This document shows positions 63,108 to 64,000 of a DNA stretch of 64,000 nt, one piece after another. Position 1 is the stretch's first letter. Each line of letters begins with the position of its first letter. The notes below the pieces were generated by a model that was not told the DNA's origin, did not search any database, and saw only the letters and a list, made by a program, of their open reading frames with translations. The stretch is from Drosophila miranda. Its lineage: Eukaryota; Arthropoda; Insecta; Diptera; Drosophilidae. The translations under genes and the position numbers were made by a program. Location: contig NW_022881603.1 of the NCBI RefSeq assembly GCF_003369915.1, positions 37,099,124 through 37,163,123 on the forward strand. The letters run 5' to 3'.

Positions 63108-64000
63108 GTTGCTGCGGACACCGCAACTCTACGGTTATACCCGATACTAAGTCAGTATGGCTCTCCTCCGGCAGACGCCGCTAATATTAAACGACACGAC
63201 AAAGAGTGCGTGCGAGAGAGACAGAAAATCAGTCTGAGCGTGACGTCGGGCCACTGCAAATTGATTTGTTCCTATTGGCTATAAAAATGATCTGATCTGA
63301 TCCAGATTCAGCAATCTGATAGATATGGTCATTATCTATGATTCTGCGTTTTTAGTTTTCTCGAATGTGCAATATTGTGGATGCAACAGATTTTCGTCCT
63401 TTGTGTGGGCGGAAGGGGGTGGGGTGAAATTTTGAGATACACGTTTTATAGTAAGATCTAACAGGAGTGCGGATACCAAATTTGGTTACTCTAGCCTTAA
63501 TAGTCTCTGAGATTTTTGAATATCCCCACATTTTCGTCCTTTGCGGGGGCGTAAGGGGTGTGGCGAAATTTTGAAACAAACTCGTCTCGGTCAGATATAT
63601 TAGGAGTGTGAATACCAAATTTGGTTGCTCTAGCTTTTATAGTCTCTGAGATCTAGGCGCTAATGTTTTACTCTAAGCAAAGCCGCCTATGCTACGTGTG
63701 TGTTAGAGAGAGACAGGGCGAGAAAAAATGAAATTGTTTTCTTGATGCTGGCTATAATAATAATACGATCCAATTCAGATTCCGCAGTCTTAAAGATATG
63801 GTCATTCTCTACAACTCTACGTTTTTGGTTTTCTCATATCTTTAAAATTGTGGATGCCACAGACTATCGTCCTTTGTGGGGGCGGAAGTGGGCGGGGCGA
63901 AGTTTTGAAATATTTTTGTAGCAGTGACATATCACAGAAGTCTGGATCCAAAACATCGTTGCTCTAGCTCTTATAGTCTTTGAGCACTAGGCGCTGAAGG
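63090..64000 (+). mobile_element. Helentron H10, type A (cut by window edge)
   Basis: Starts at the same point of ORF2 as H3, H6 and H8 and shares the H8-specific CCCCACATTTTCG and GGCGTAAGGGGTG. The window ends just before its GTCY microsatellite. Confidence 0.87.

Overview
The window looks like insect nuclear DNA, most likely from a Drosophila of the obscura group. It holds an intron-containing homologue of the Drosophila spindle gene mars (HURP/DLGAP5 family), embedded in non-LTR retrotransposons, Tc1-like elements and short DINE-1/INE-1-type (ISY-like) Helentrons. The dense nested repeats, the tandem amplification and a chromosome-segregation gene together resemble the ampliconic, TE-rich neo-Y or Y of D. 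miranda and its relatives. That placement is inference; the sequence itself only shows Drosophila-type genes and TEs.

Layout. 1-2398 is the 5' part of a LOA-clade LINE on the minus strand, cut by the window edge. 2399-3511 is the mars upstream flank. 3512-6119 is an apparently intact two-exon mars gene of 851 codons, with a 3' UTR up to 6288. Then come a Helentron (6289-7395), a 3' fragment of an I-clade LINE (7397-8289), a second partial mars flank and a deleted mars pseudogene (8752-10345) whose end runs into a Helentron tail. At 10600-12191 lies a fold-back (inverted-repeat) Tc1 element, followed by the first long I-clade copy (12194-19510), which is split by one Helentron and followed by another.

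From about 20.6 kb the window is a tandem array. The unit order is: mars upstream flank, 3' part of a Tc1 transposase, I-clade leader with ORF1 and ORF2, Helentron A inside ORF2, the RNase H part of ORF2, Helentron B, and then the flank again. In two units a full 5.49-kb LOA LINE sits in the flank with a 12-bp target duplication; the 48.7-kb unit keeps the empty site. Units starting near 26.3, 38.9, 48.7 and 58.1 kb differ by discrete deletions, by recombination between Helentrons and by gene conversion. In the array units the mars coding region is gone: the flank stops 14 nt before the mars start codon position and is joined to Tc1 sequence.

How the parts fit together. One mars gene looks able to make protein. 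Every LINE copy carries a disabling lesion (frameshift, internal deletion or Helentron insertion), and the Tc1 pieces lack the N-terminal DNA-binding part. The array therefore looks like a transposon graveyard that has itself become a satellite-like repeat carrying the mars promoter. The most testable ideas are a hairpin-RNA source at the fold-back Tc1, chimeric mars-promoter/Tc1/I transcripts, a possible piRNA cluster, and mars amplification linked to sex-chromosome conflict. No tRNA, rRNA, CRISPR array or bacterial gene was seen.
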